Position numbers and translations under genes: made by a program. A stretch of 64,000 bases of DNA from Massariosphaeria phaeospora (lineage: Eukaryota; Ascomycota; Dothideomycetes; Pleosporales): positions 868,001-932,000 of the forward strand of contig JAADJZ010000011.1 in the NCBI GenBank assembly GCA_011032825.1. Direction: 5' to 3'. Of the stretch, positions 11,868 through 21,681 are shown in pieces. How positions within the stretch are numbered: position 1 is the first letter of the stretch; every line of letters starts with the position of its first letter. The notes beneath the pieces were generated by a model. That model was given only the letters and a program-made list of their open reading frames with translations. It ran no database searches and was not told where the DNA came from.

Positions 11868-12998
11868 ATGGCTACAAACCTTCCCAAGACAATGCGGGGC
11901 CAATTCCTCGAGGCCTTTCACAAACCATACGCACTTCAGTCAGTTTCCTTGCCGGAGCCTTCTGGACCTCACGACATCCTCATCAAAGTCGACGCCGCCT
12001 CGTACTGCCACACCGACTACGTGCTAGGCGAGGGCCAGATGCCGGGGTTCCCGAAAAAGTTCCCACATGTTGGTTGCCACGAATTTGCGGGGACAGTGGT
12101 ATCGCATTACGAATCTCCGAGTTCTCAATCGAGCGCATTCAAGACTGGAGATAGAGTCGGTGTACCGGGACGCGCTTTCCATGCGTGTGGGGCGTGCTTC
12201 GAGTGCGATGGATCCAAGGATCCAGTTAGCCAGGACGACCAGGGATATTCGGCATACTGTGTACACGCGGAAAATAACGGGATTAGTAGGGACGGTGGAT
12301 TTGCCGAATATGCTGTCGTCGATGCGAGGCAGCTTGCGCCTATACCGACTTCCATGACGGCGGTTGAAACCGCACCGCTGATGTGTGCGGGCATAACGAT
12401 CTATGCGGCCTTAAAGCGATGTCAGCTAGAGTCCGGCCAGCGCGTTGGTATCATGGGAGCTGGCGGTGGTTTGGGACACCTTGGTGTACAATACGCAGTC
12501 AAGATGTCGTTCAAGGTCCTTGCTGTAGACGCCGCGGATGGTCCCTTGGAGCTTGTCGAGAGCTTAAAGGTCGGTGCAAGGATTGCTGATGCTAGAGCAG
12601 AGAAGGCCGCCGACATCGTACAGCAGCTGGGAGCTGAAGACGGGAAGAAAGATAGGGGCGAAATGGGACTCGACGCCGTGATCGTGCTGCCGGAAAGCCA
12701 GGCAGCCTTCGATTACGCCATGACGCTGCTTAAAACTCATGGCAAGTGCGTAGTTGTATCATTTCCGGAGAAAGGGTTCCATATTTCCGCACACGACCTA
12801 GTTTTCCGGGATATATCCATAATCGGGAGTTTGGTAGGGAGTAACAGGATGTTGCGGGAAATGATGAATTTCTCTGCAAAGCACAACGTTCGAGCTATCG
12901 CCAAATCATTCCCACTTTCAAAGCTGAATGATCTTGTAGTTGACTATCATAAAGGAGGAGGAGGAAAGCTTGTTGTGGATATGTCGCTAGAGGATTAG
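11868..12998 (+). CDS. Zinc-dependent medium-chain alcohol dehydrogenase
   Basis: Single exon, 376 residues. The ATG at 11868 was chosen because homologues begin shortly before a GQFLEAF-like segment; the frame stays open upstream. Catalytic zinc ligands are expected at Cys47 (SYCHTDY), His71/Glu72 (GCHEFAG) and Cys173 (APLMCAGITIY). Structural zinc cysteines are at 107, 110, 113 and 131, with an unusually long gap before the last. The NAD(P)-binding motif GAGGGLGHLGVQ is at 198-208. The family interconverts alcohols and aldehydes or ketones. In this cluster the likely substrate is a hydroxyacid or alcohol released after lactone opening, but that is inference. It converges on the regulator gene with only 88 bp between stop codons. 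Confidence 0.9.
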   Translation: MATNLPKTMRGQFLEAFHKPYALQSVSLPEPSGPHDILIKVDAASYCHTDYVLGEGQMPGFPKKFPHVGCHEFAGTVVSHYESPSSQSSAFKTGDRVGVPGRAFHACGACFECDGSKDPVSQDDQGYSAYCVHAENNGISRDGGFAEYAVVDARQLAPIPTSMTAVETAPLMCAGITIYAALKRCQLESGQRVGIMGAGGGLGHLGVQYAVKMSFKVLAVDAADGPLELVESLKVGARIADARAEKAADIVQQLGAEDGKKDRGEMGLDAVIVLPESQAAFDYAMTLLKTHGKCVVVSFPEKGFHISAHDLVFRDISIIGSLVGSNRMLREMMNFSAKHNVRAIAKSFPLSKLNDLVVDYHKGGGGKLVVDMSLED

Positions 12999-13086
12999 TT
13001 TGAAATGTAATCGACGCCCATGTATCTGCGCCTTTCAAAAGCGAGACTAAACCCCGCGAGAGCGTTCTCTGAGCAATTGATTTATC

Positions 13087-15754
13087 CTATCCTGATTCCA
13101 ACATGTCAGCGTACAAATTTAATGCACTACCAATCACGTCGACGATTGCCCAAGTTTGTGCGCCTTTGAAGATCGTTGCCCAGACGCGCAATACACCAGC
13201 ACTCAGATACTTGGTATATGATGGAGAGTCAACAGCAACCTCTGGCGGAAGCGCAAACTCAGTCTCATCCAGCATGCTATTAACAATTGCGATTATCCTT
13301 TGCTCGTCTTCAGTGATCGGAGGTTCGGGATTAGGGACAGAAAGGGCTTCAAGCCACTTGCTCATAAGATATGCACACTCCAGTGTGCAAAGTGAATGTT
13401 GAATTGACCAAATGAAAGATTGTGTTTTTGCCACCAGGCGGTAACCAATTTTAATAGGTATGCTCAGCGCATGCGCTGAGTGAAGAACTGCTCTTGTAAT
13501 CTTTGGGGAGCGTTTGATTGTGGGACCGGCGCGGAAGGCATTTGCAATCAGCACCGGATCCCGAGTCTCGAGGGCCCGACCTGCGGTATCAACATATAAC
13601 CTGATATAAGCTAAACGAAGCAACGCGGTCGAGTTGAACGCAACTGGGCCATTAGGGCTCATGGGATCGAGTGAGGACTCAGGATTTCGTTTCCAGCCGA
13701 TTTGCCAATTTCTCAAAGCATTCTCGAGCGAGGCAACATCATCGTTGCTCAGGTCCCCAGGCCCGTCGAAACGGCATCTTGCGACTTGACGAACAAAGAA
13801 AATGTGCTGGATCAAAGCGTGGATAAGAGCATAATTTCCAGCACTGGATCCGTTCCAAGCAGTCACATCTCGCCCGTTTTTCGAGAACAGTCGCTGCAAC
13901 GCATCCTGGAACTGGATCTCAGGAATGCTTTGCTCCCTCGCTTCTCGCCACTCAGCTTCAGTGGATGCTTTGAACTCGATAGCACTGCATGGTAGAGTCA
14001 GCTTGACTTCGGACGTCAAGATAAAGGGGGGGATGTTGTAGACGATGCAATGAAGGTTGGAGAATCCGTAGACTATGAACTTCGTCCTTTTGGTTGTTTC
14101 TCGACGGACCCATTCTGCCCATGGAAGTTCTTCCCGCAACGGCTCGTTTTGAAGGCCATCGTCTCTTATCAGTGTGGCGAGAATACTCTGTATCGCAAGC
14201 GCTTCACGAAGGATCTCTTTGTGTTTTGCCCATGTACACAGCGCCATGAGCAATAGTAGCGCCTGTGCTGTCTGCATAAGGTCCTCGCCAAGGGGAGAAC
14301 AATCTACCTCAGAGGGGAGCCCAAGTGGTCCAACGGTTGAACAAGTTCGCGGTGGACTTCGTGCCATCCATGCAGCGTCGAATTCGTGAGAGGCCCAACG
14401 CTCCGAGTCTGCCCTGCGATGGCATTCTACGAGACGATTGTCCCGACGTCTGATCCGATATGTGGCGATGGCGCGGCTTGCATTGAACAGTTCTACGCCT
14501 TTCTCGCCTTCAAAGGTATATTGTGCCCCTATAGCAGCAATAGCTAGAACAAGCTCCACCGAAGATGTATTGACAGACATAGTGGGGATATGCAGGAAAG
14601 GCATGTGCTCATGAAAACCGTTGACATATGCTCCAATATATCTGCAAAGGGCCAATCGACTGGGTAGCTTAAAGTTGCTGGGCATAACACTCGAAAATTC
14701 GCCCAGGTCATCGGCAAGTTTCTGGCGGTCGTCCATGGATATGTCTGCCAAAGATTGCCGTCCTCGACTGTCGTTTTGTGTCAGATCTTCCGGCTGTAGT
14801 GAAGGTAGTCTAGACCCAAATCTTGAGAACGAATTGGGCTCCTCAGCATGCGTGTTTCCGTGGCCATTCGCAGATGCTGCTTGAGTTTCGACCGGTTGTA
14901 ACAGATCGTGGCCATAACTGAACGACTCGGGAGAGAAAAACGGCATAGGTTGCTCAGTGTTTATCAGGGATGCAAAGTGGTATGAACTCAGGGGTTCGTT
15001 GTCGAGAAAGGCAGCCAGGCTGTCTAGAGATTCACCAAAACTCGGTGCATGCATGTGCATGTTCAAGGAGGGCGAATGTGTTATTGTATGCTCCATTGTT
15101 TGGGTAATGCTTTCATCCTGTAACGCGACTGGACCTGGGATTTCGTGGTGAGTCGGACCGTTGGACATAGCCCCATGCAATGCTTGATATTCGGCAGCCA
15201 TGGAGAGCGCTGTTAGAGAGAACTCGTCGTTTTGTCCAGACATTGGGCCTATGTGCGGTTGCTGTAGTGGTGGTGGGTGGATATCAACGACGGCTGATGG
15301 CGCAGGGGACATCATGCCGGGAATTTCGGGGACAGGTCTCCCTGCATCGACACTGGTCCGCATACGCTTGTTTGGTCGCGAATCTTGCGGCGCAAAGCTA
15401 TCGTTCGGACTCTGGACCTTCTGACTGCTTTCTTTATGGTGAGTCAACCGCTCGTGTCGAACAAGAAGGTCGCTGTTGACATTAGCAAGCTCTTCTAGAA
15501 GCCTGATGTTGACGGTGTCCATACCTGCGGGTAAATGAGTAGCTACATTCAGAACAGCTGAAGGGCTTGATTCCACTGTCTGCCGGATATCAGAGGTCAG
15601 GCCGAAGAATGGGCAAATGGGAGGACGCACGGATGCGTTCATGACGCTGCAAGTGTTCAAGGCGAGCGAACAGGCGTTGGCAGTGTTGGCATTGGAAACG
15701 CTTCTCCTTCTTCCCCGCTGAAGGGAGCTGCTCAGGGCCAGTGCTTGACTCCAT
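13087..15754 (-). CDS. ADR1-like C2H2 / Fungal_trans regulator inside the metabolic cluster
   Basis: About 854 residues from inferred exons 15754-15631, 15579-15525 and 15472-13087. Splicing the two small introns creates two fingers: finger 1 with FQCQHCQRLFARLEHLQRH (C22, C25, H38, H42) and finger 2 with FSCSECSYSFTRSDLLVRH (C50, C53, H66, H71), joined by ERIHSGIKP. The helices R-x-E-H-L-x-R and R-x-D-L-L-x-R are those of yeast ADR1, whose site is TTGG(A/G)G. A disordered Ser/Pro region is followed by a PF04082-type domain (ADDLGEF...LALCRYIGAYVNGFHEHMPF, then many helices). The gene sits mid-cluster and is the obvious candidate pathway regulator. Its upstream region has TTGGGG at 15851 and 15885, allowing autoregulation. 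Without the splicing, the large open frame would look like a finger-less protein. Confidence 0.88.
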
Positions 15755-16307
15755 TCGAGCTAGAAGATGGTCGTTGAGCGTGTTGGTCCAAGCATGATTG
15801 GCCAGAAGGGGCCTGACAGGTCGGAGTAGCACGAGGGATTCGATGGAAGTTTGGGGACAAGACCAGAGCAAGGCAAAATGGGGATTGGGGAGCAGGCTCA
15901 AGAAAAGTGCGGAGAGGGCTGGCAGTCCATCTGGGGTGGACTGCGGAGACGGAACCAGATCACATGTGGGGGCGCCACCAACCGACGGCGCGGCTTGGCG
16001 GAGAGGACGCCAATCGCGGGCGCACCTCACGCGTCATGGCACGAAGAGGAAGTCTGTCACGCATGCCGAAGGGGGTGAGTTGATGATAGATGATGAACTG
16101 TGACTCTGATGTTTAGGTAGAGTGATGCATGTATTGTGTGTGGGGCGCGCCTTCCCCCTGACTGCACCTCGCTTGGGCCAGGCGACGCGTCGTGCCTGCC
16201 TGCCCCCTGCCTCCCGGTGCTCCCCCGAGCAACGGCCGAAGTGGTCTGTCGCCGTGCCAGGCACCACCCACTCTACCTCTCCCCGTGTCACCATCACACT
16301 CGGCCAC
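15755..16307. other. Upstream region of the ADR1-like regulator
   Basis: This 553-bp spacer contains the regulator promoter and the 3' flank of the small CMD gene. TTGGGG occurs at 15851-15856 and 15885-15890, possible weak ADR1-type sites. The regulator frame stays open upstream to about 16030, but nothing conserved appears there, so the ATG at 15754 is preferred. Confidence 0.45.
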
Positions 16308-16760
16308 CTACGCCCGCTCGCTCCTATCGCCCATCTCGCGCGGCGCCTCGCCCTTCTCCGCCATCTCGTTGAGCACCTTCTCGGCAGTTTTCATCGCGTC
16401 GACGCCCGCCGGCACGCCGCAGTAGGTGGTCGCGTGGATGATGGCTTCGCGGATCTCGAGCTCCGAGAGGCCGTTGTTGCGGGCGCCGCGGACGTGCACC
16501 GCCAGCTCCGGCGCGCGGTTGAGGGCCATGAGCATGCCGATGTTGATCAAGCTGCGTTGCTGCTTGCTGAGGCCCGGCCGCGTCCACGCGTAGCCCCAGC
16601 ACCACTCCGTCACGATTTCCTGGCCCGCCCGCGAGAACTCGGTGGAGCCGTTTTCCAGGGCGCGGTTCACGTATTCGTCCCCGACCACGCTCCGTCGCAT
16701 CTTCAGCCCCTCGTCGAACAGCTGCTTGTGGAGGTCATCGTATTTGGGATCGCTTGACAT
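16308..16760 (-). CDS. Carboxymuconolactone decarboxylase-family protein (single domain)
   Basis: Single exon, 150 residues, ATG at 16760. It shows the CMD/AhpD-like helical pattern: an N-terminal GDEYVNRAL region (residues 27-35), EWCWGYAW near 53-60, then the core HVRGARNNGLSELEIREAI near 88-106 and TTYCGVPAG. Length and motifs fit 4-carboxymuconolactone decarboxylases, which remove CO2 from gamma-carboxymuconolactone in the bacterial protocatechuate pathway. The AhpD Cys-x2-Cys peroxidase motif is absent. Fungal paralogues are often unassigned, so a lactone or beta-keto-acid substrate is inference supported by the two neighbouring lactonase-like hydrolases. Upstream spacer 16761-17115 contains GTTGGAGA and GTTGGGGA on this gene's strand. 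Confidence 0.85.
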   Translation of the reverse strand: MSSDPKYDDLHKQLFDEGLKMRRSVVGDEYVNRALENGSTEFSRAGQEIVTEWCWGYAWTRPGLSKQQRSLINIGMLMALNRAPELAVHVRGARNNGLSELEIREAIIHATTYCGVPAGVDAMKTAEKVLNEMAEKGEAPREMGDRSERA

Positions 16761-17115
16761 CTTGTTTGGCGGCGATTGGTGGACAATTGCTGTTCGGCTC
16801 AGGGGTGCGTGGAGTGGTATTGATGCTGAGATTGATGTTGAGATGAATGAATTCAGGCAAGAGGATGATTGAGGGATGTTTCAAGGGCAATATGGACTCC
16901 AGTGCAAGAACGTCTCCGAAGACCTTCACTCTTCTACCCCGCCGTGTGGGCCACCCACCTCGGTCTTTGGGGCTTGCTACCCCTCTTCTCCAACTTCCCC
17001 AACGATACCCCGCCGTTGCCTCACGCAGACTCAATGCGGGCTGGTTTGCACAGAGCAGAGGCCGAGGCGTGTAGCTTGTTTCAATATGGGAATGCTAATG
17101 TACAGTAGAAGCGTA
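16761..17115 (-). promoter_or_regulatory. Promoter of the small CMD gene with tandem GTTGGRGA sites
   Basis: Read on the minus strand, GTTGGGGA (17003-16996) and GTTGGAGA (16994-16987) lie head to tail with 9-bp spacing, about 230 bp upstream of the CMD start. The arrangement echoes the tandem pair in the hydrolase 1/ADH promoter. Regulator binding is inferred. Confidence 0.55.
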
Positions 17116-18144
17116 TTACGAGCCGTTTGTATGGTCCTGCCAATCTTCCTGGCCACCCAGATAGCGGTACACCACACGCGAATCGAGATCTCGGCAACGG
17201 TCATCCTTACTTGCGCCGTCATACGTCGCAAGGCCTACTTCGCCGAGCACGTTATTTGATCCAACAAGTTTCGCCATGTCAACTGCCAACGAGAAGTCTT
17301 TGCGCATCAGTTGCACCTTGAAGCCCTCCTTGTATCCTCCAGACGAGGGCGCCTCGGGGTATACATCCGGGACCGGACAGAATCGGTCGCAGATGGTGTT
17401 TTGTGCTGTGCCAGCGGCGTACACTTTCGCCAAAGTGCGTGGGTCTAATCCAGATCGCATGCCCATATCGAAGGCTTCAGAGCACGCTATTGCAATGATC
17501 CCAGACAGATAGTTGTTCGAAAGCTTCGCTGCAAGACCCAGTGAAGGACCCCCGCATGGGATGATATTTTCCCGCTTTCCCATAAGGCTCATCAAATGCG
17601 TGAGGCGGTCCACATTCGGATCAGTTTCTGCGCATCCTAGGAAAAATGCTATTGTCCCCTTCACAGCTCCCACCACGCCTCCGCTGACGGGCGAGTCGTA
17701 GAAAGAGGCCGCCGGGAAGTTCTGTGTAATGTGGTCCTTCACTGCCAGGCTCGTCGCCGTATCTATGGTAGAACAGTCGATGAGTAGCTTGTTCGAGATG
17801 TCGGTGCTACAGACGCCGTTGCGGGGGTCGAGATAGACGGATCGAACGTGAGCGCCTTCGGGGACCATGGTCATAATTGTTTCCTGGAGAGCCTTCAGCT
17901 AACTGTAAAACTTGTGACGCGGCATCTAACTCACCACCTGCTGCGCGACGTCTCTCGCACTTGAAGCTTTGTGCACCCTGTTGGGGAATTGCGCACAAAC
18001 TTCGTCTACCACCTTCTCTGCAACGTCAAAAACGTAAATCTGCGACTCCGAGGGCAATTTGTTTGCCAGATGGGTAAGCATGGGCTTTCCCATCGCCCCC
18101 AGGCCAATGAAACCCAATGTCTTGAACTCGAATGGTGCGCTCAT
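17116..18144 (-). CDS. Beta-hydroxyacid dehydrogenase 1 (3-hydroxyisobutyrate dehydrogenase-like)
   Basis: About 325 residues from exons 18144-17935 and 17883-17116; an acceptor 9 bp earlier is possible. The N-terminal Rossmann motif is GFIGLGAMGKPM (residues 11-22). The substrate-binding segment DSPVSGGVVGA and the catalytic-Lys segment GLAAKLSNNYLSG are both present. The family uses NAD(P) to oxidise 3-hydroxyacids, or in the reductive direction to reduce succinic or glyoxylic semialdehyde. It is divergent from hydrolase 2, sharing the 18145-18540 spacer. A homologue of nearly equal length (326 residues) lies at 24078-25142 with an intron at a different position, so the two are old paralogues rather than a recent tandem copy. 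The substrate is unknown. Confidence 0.88.
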
Positions 18145-18540
18145 ATTGCAGACTGTCGAGCGAGAGAAGATGCTACGGAAATGCAATCTTAATCGAGAGA
18201 TGTTGATGTCGCAAAGTTCCTCGCGCGTCAAATAGCGGAGATCGATCTTAACTCCATGCAGAGCTAGCCGGTCCGTCGAAGACGACTCCAATTCCACCCC
18301 ACCCGCAGTAGTGTGGGGTAAAGATCCCTCCAAGCTTCAACATCTTTGTGCAGTTGCCTCGCAACTTACCCCAAAGCGGCGGCATGAAACCACGTAGGTG
18401 CTCTTACCAAGAAACGTCCGTAAAGTAATGTCCTCCATACATTCTCCACTCCCAGCTGCATCTGCGAGGATGCCGTAGCCTGACAATCCTCTTTGACCTT
18501 GTATTGGCCGCCTTTTGTCGTCTTCTCGCGCACCTGTGCA
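18145..18540. promoter_or_regulatory. Bidirectional promoter of beta-hydroxyacid dehydrogenase 1 and hydrolase 2
   Basis: 396 bp between divergent starts. It contains core TTGG(A/G)G sites as CTCCAA at 18286-18291 and 18328-18333 and CCCCAA at 18369-18374. A degenerate relative of the cluster element, GTGGAGAATGTATGGAG on the minus strand, lies near 18436-18452. No exact 8-mer GTTGGAGA was seen here. Regulation with the rest of the cluster is inferred. Confidence 0.45.
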
Positions 18541-19609
18541 ATGTCTTCTACAGTCTATGTTAGTCAAACGGGCCCGCCCTCACCGCCACTCGAAATTGCA
18601 ACTGTGTCAGTCCACGCGCTTTCCGGGGGACACTTCTCACTTCCTGAATATCAATTTGTTCATCCCGTGTCCCGAGAGGCGCGGAAGACTGTTCCTTCGC
18701 TTTCATTCCTCATACAACACCACAATGTCACAAATGGGAAGGTGACGCGGATCGTGTTCGACTTAGGGTTGAGGAGAGATATAACAAGATATGCGCCAGC
18801 CATACAAAAGCATGTGGAGACACGGCAGCCAATGTGCACAGATCCAGACGTTGTAAAGAGCCTGGCTAATGGTGGGTTGGCGCCAGATGATATTGACTAC
18901 GTTTTATACTCGCATGTAAGTCAACATGAGCAATACCACAGTAGCTTGCTTAGGGTCTATAGTAACTCCTGTGTAGGTACATTGGGATCATATTGGCGAA
19001 CCGCGAGACTTTCCCACCTCTACCTTTCTCGTCGGCCATGGAGCACTCGCGCTCTTAAACGGTTCATCGTCGTCTCTTCGCGGCGGACACTCGTTCTTTG
19101 AACACGATCTTCTCCCCGAGGGCCGCACCATCGAGCTCTCCAATCCTTCCCATAACTCAAACAAACCCAGACCATTCACAATACCCCAAGAACTGGGTAA
19201 TATCAATCTGGAGCAGCCCTGGGCACAGTATGGCCACCTCCCAGAAACCCTCGACGTGTTCAACGACGGCTCGCTCTTTATCGTGAATGCGCCCGGCCAC
19301 CTCCCTGGCCATGTCAACATCCTCGCCAGAGTGGCCCAGGACCATTACGTATACTTGGCTGGAGACGCCTGCCACGATAGACGGTTGTTGACGGGCGAGA
19401 AGGAGATTGGCGAGTGGGAGGATGCGCACGGTCACGTCTGCTGCATACATGCGGACCGAAAGCAAGCGGAAGAGACTATCAGGCGTATCAAAGCGCTGGA
19501 GATGGATGGCGTTGAGGTCATATTTGCGCATGACGTAGAATGGGAGACTAGACCCGCAAACAGCTCTCGGTTCTTTGGGGTGGAAGCAGAGTATTTCGAT
19601 CGATCATGA
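18541..19609 (+). CDS. Metallo-beta-lactamase-fold hydrolase 2 (lactonase-like)
   Basis: 335 residues from exons 18541-18915 and 18977-19609. The intron falls inside the metal motif, after the first His of HVHWDH (residues 125-130). Other candidate ligands are in NAPGHLPGHVN, AGDACHD and IFAHDVEW. It aligns along its length with hydrolase 1: shared blocks include TVPSLSFLIQH, VFDLGL and GHVN. It has an insertion of roughly 30-40 residues before the INLEQPWAQYGHLPETL region. A lactonase-type reaction is likely, in the cytosol; two paralogues may handle different ring sizes or successive intermediates, which is inference. The CMD gene downstream is on the same strand with its own promoter. Confidence 0.87.
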
Positions 19610-20037
19610 TTTCACTATTTTGTAACCATCCAACTCTAGCATCTCAGCATTTTAGATACTCTGTTAGCAAGGCCAGAAGTACCATTTCGCATGTAGTTCT
19701 TTTACCCGCAACACAGCATTTCCCTCCTCAACCCCGCCAATCTCGCGGCTTTGCCCACAATTAAACCGTTGGAGAATGTGGGGCAAGTTTCCGCCAATCA
19801 CGTCGAAGTCACATCTCCAACTTCCCTCTCCAACCTCAGTTCTGGCCCGAGGCACAGTGGCTGTTACTCACTCACCACAATGCACATAGGTACAGAACTG
19901 CAGACCTAGACTAGCCCCAATCGAAACAGCTTCCACTTCAATTCCACTCAAGACCATCCGCAACACCCCAAGAGCACACACGCACACACACACACACAAC
20001 GGACCCGCTCCCACCAGCATCCAGCATCCTCACCAAC
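19610..20037 (+). promoter_or_regulatory. Promoter of the two-domain CMD gene with three GTTGGAGA sites
   Basis: GTTGGAGA lies at 19768-19775 (+), inside GTTGGAGAATGTGGGG. Two inverted copies, TCTCCAAC, lie at 19814-19821 and 19827-19834. A CA-rich simple repeat at about 19980-20000 precedes the ATG. The mix of forward and inverted half-sites recalls the dyad UAS1 known for ADR1 at yeast ADH2. Binding is inferred. Confidence 0.6.
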
Positions 20038-20949
20038 ATGACCCTCGCCACGGAACAACAATCGCTGAAAGAGCGCTTCGACGCCGAACTCGGCCCCGCC
20101 GCCTTCGACTCCTCATGGCAGCGCCTCCTCAAACACAGCCCGGAGATGTTCGCCGCCAGCCTCCGCCTGACCAGCATCCCCCTCACGAAACGCCACCTCC
20201 CCCCCAAACTCCAATCCCTCATCTCCCTCGCCGTAGCCTCCGCCTCCACCCACCTACACACCCCCTCCATCCACCAGCACACCGCCGCGGCGCTCTCGCA
20301 CGGCGCCTCCGCCGCCGAAATCGTCGAAGTGCTGTGCCTCACGTCAACGCTCGGCATCCACGCGTGCAACATCGGCGTGCCGCTGCTGTGCGAGGTGCTG
20401 CGCGAAGCGGGGCGCGAGATGCCGAGCGGCATGGAGGGTATGAGTAAAGAGCAGTGGGCGCTGAAGAAGGAGTTCGAGGATAAGAGGGGGTATTGGCATG
20501 GGTTTTGGGAGGACTTTTTGAGGGCGAGTCCGGAGTTTTTTGGCGCGTATGTGGAGTTTTCGGGGGTGCCGTGGACGAATGAGGGGGGGAGGGGGGTGCT
20601 GGAACCGAAGGTACGCAGACATGTTTTCCCTTCGTTCGTTTACACTTATTCTATTCTATTGCATGCACGCATTCTCCTTCGAATCTCCCGCTAACTCCCG
20701 CCTTTCTTTCCATCCACCCAGGTCAAAGAACTCATCTACTGCGCCTTCGACGCCGCCGCCACGCACCTCTACCAGCCCGGCCTGAAACTGCACATGAAGA
20801 ACGTGCTGGGCTATGGCGGCACGCCAGAGGAGATCATGGAGGTGCTGGAGCTGGCCACGTTGTTGTCTATTAGCACGATGCATGTTGGGTTGCCGATTCT
20901 GGAGGAGGAGTTGGCGGCGGCGGGGGCGGCGGGGGCGGCGGGGACGTAG
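20038..20949 (+). CDS. Two-domain carboxymuconolactone decarboxylase-like protein
   Basis: 266 residues from exons 20038-20610 and 20722-20949. The protein is an internal duplication. Repeat 1 (about residues 33-125) and repeat 2 (about 160-258) share in order SPE(M/F)F, a (S/G)(I/V)P segment, (A/S)xxTHL, a His about 8-9 residues later, a (G/S)xxxEE/AEI(M/V)EVL stretch and (I/L)xxxxxVGLP(I/L)L-type endings. This is the CMD/AhpD helical fold twice, giving a built-in pseudo-dimer. No Cys-x2-Cys is present, so peroxidase activity is unlikely. The THL...H histidines are candidate active-site residues. The single-domain CMD at 16308-16760 is a distant relative. A lactone or keto-acid substrate is inferred from the neighbours. 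The C-terminus ends in an Ala/Gly-rich tail. Confidence 0.8.
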
Positions 20950-21681
20950 GTGGTGGTTGGTGAGGGTGAGGGATGAGTGTGGAGGGGGTGGGGAGGGATG
21001 GATGGGTATGTGAGGTGGTTTTTGAGTGTTATGTATGTATGATTTTACGATATTTTCCCGTCTGAGAAATTTGAAAGTATTAGCAAACGGGAGATGAGAT
21101 CAAAGCCCCTCCCTCGTATTCTAGAAGACTGATCACGTGGGTGTGTATGTGTATGTGCCCTTAGGCGTGCAGTTAGGAGAGTTGGAGATGAGATGGTATG
21201 ATGGGGAAGTGGGTGGGTTTTGGTACTAGTGTTAGTGTTGCAATGTATATGTGCTTAGTTTCAGTGCAGAGGGGGTAGAAGGTCAGTGGGCGTTTTGAGA
21301 ATGCCAGAGAACGATGAGAGAGTTGCGTGGGCTAGGTATGTGTGCTGGGGTGTTTGATAAAGATATGCAACTGGAACAGTTCCTAGGAAATCATCCATAC
21401 CAAGAGAAACCCCGAACAGCCAAGTCCCTTATGCACGACTACAGTTTGCAACTCTCTCTGCCGAGTCGACATCCAATCCCGTGCTATACATACGAGGATT
21501 TGCAATAAACCCGTTTCACGGCCTGGAAAGCTCACGAAAGCGTACGACAAGGACTTCAATCTGCTCAAGCGAACAAGCCAACTTTATTACTAACTAAGCC
21601 CATACCAACGAGTCCCCACCGGCCTTCCCAGCGCCTCACGTAAACACCCCCACCCCCCATCACAGCCACAGCCACTCCCCT
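20950..21681. other. Tail-to-tail spacer between two-domain CMD and MFS genes
   Basis: This 732-bp spacer lies between convergent genes. It has GT-rich runs after the CMD stop and one exact GTTGGAGA at 21181-21188, away from any recognised promoter. No coding sequence is supported. Confidence 0.5.

Noticed and set aside
15590..16030. Longer N-terminus for the ADR1-like regulator
   Set aside because: The frame is open upstream of the ATG at 15754, but the added residues have no conserved features and the fingers normally start close to the N-terminus.
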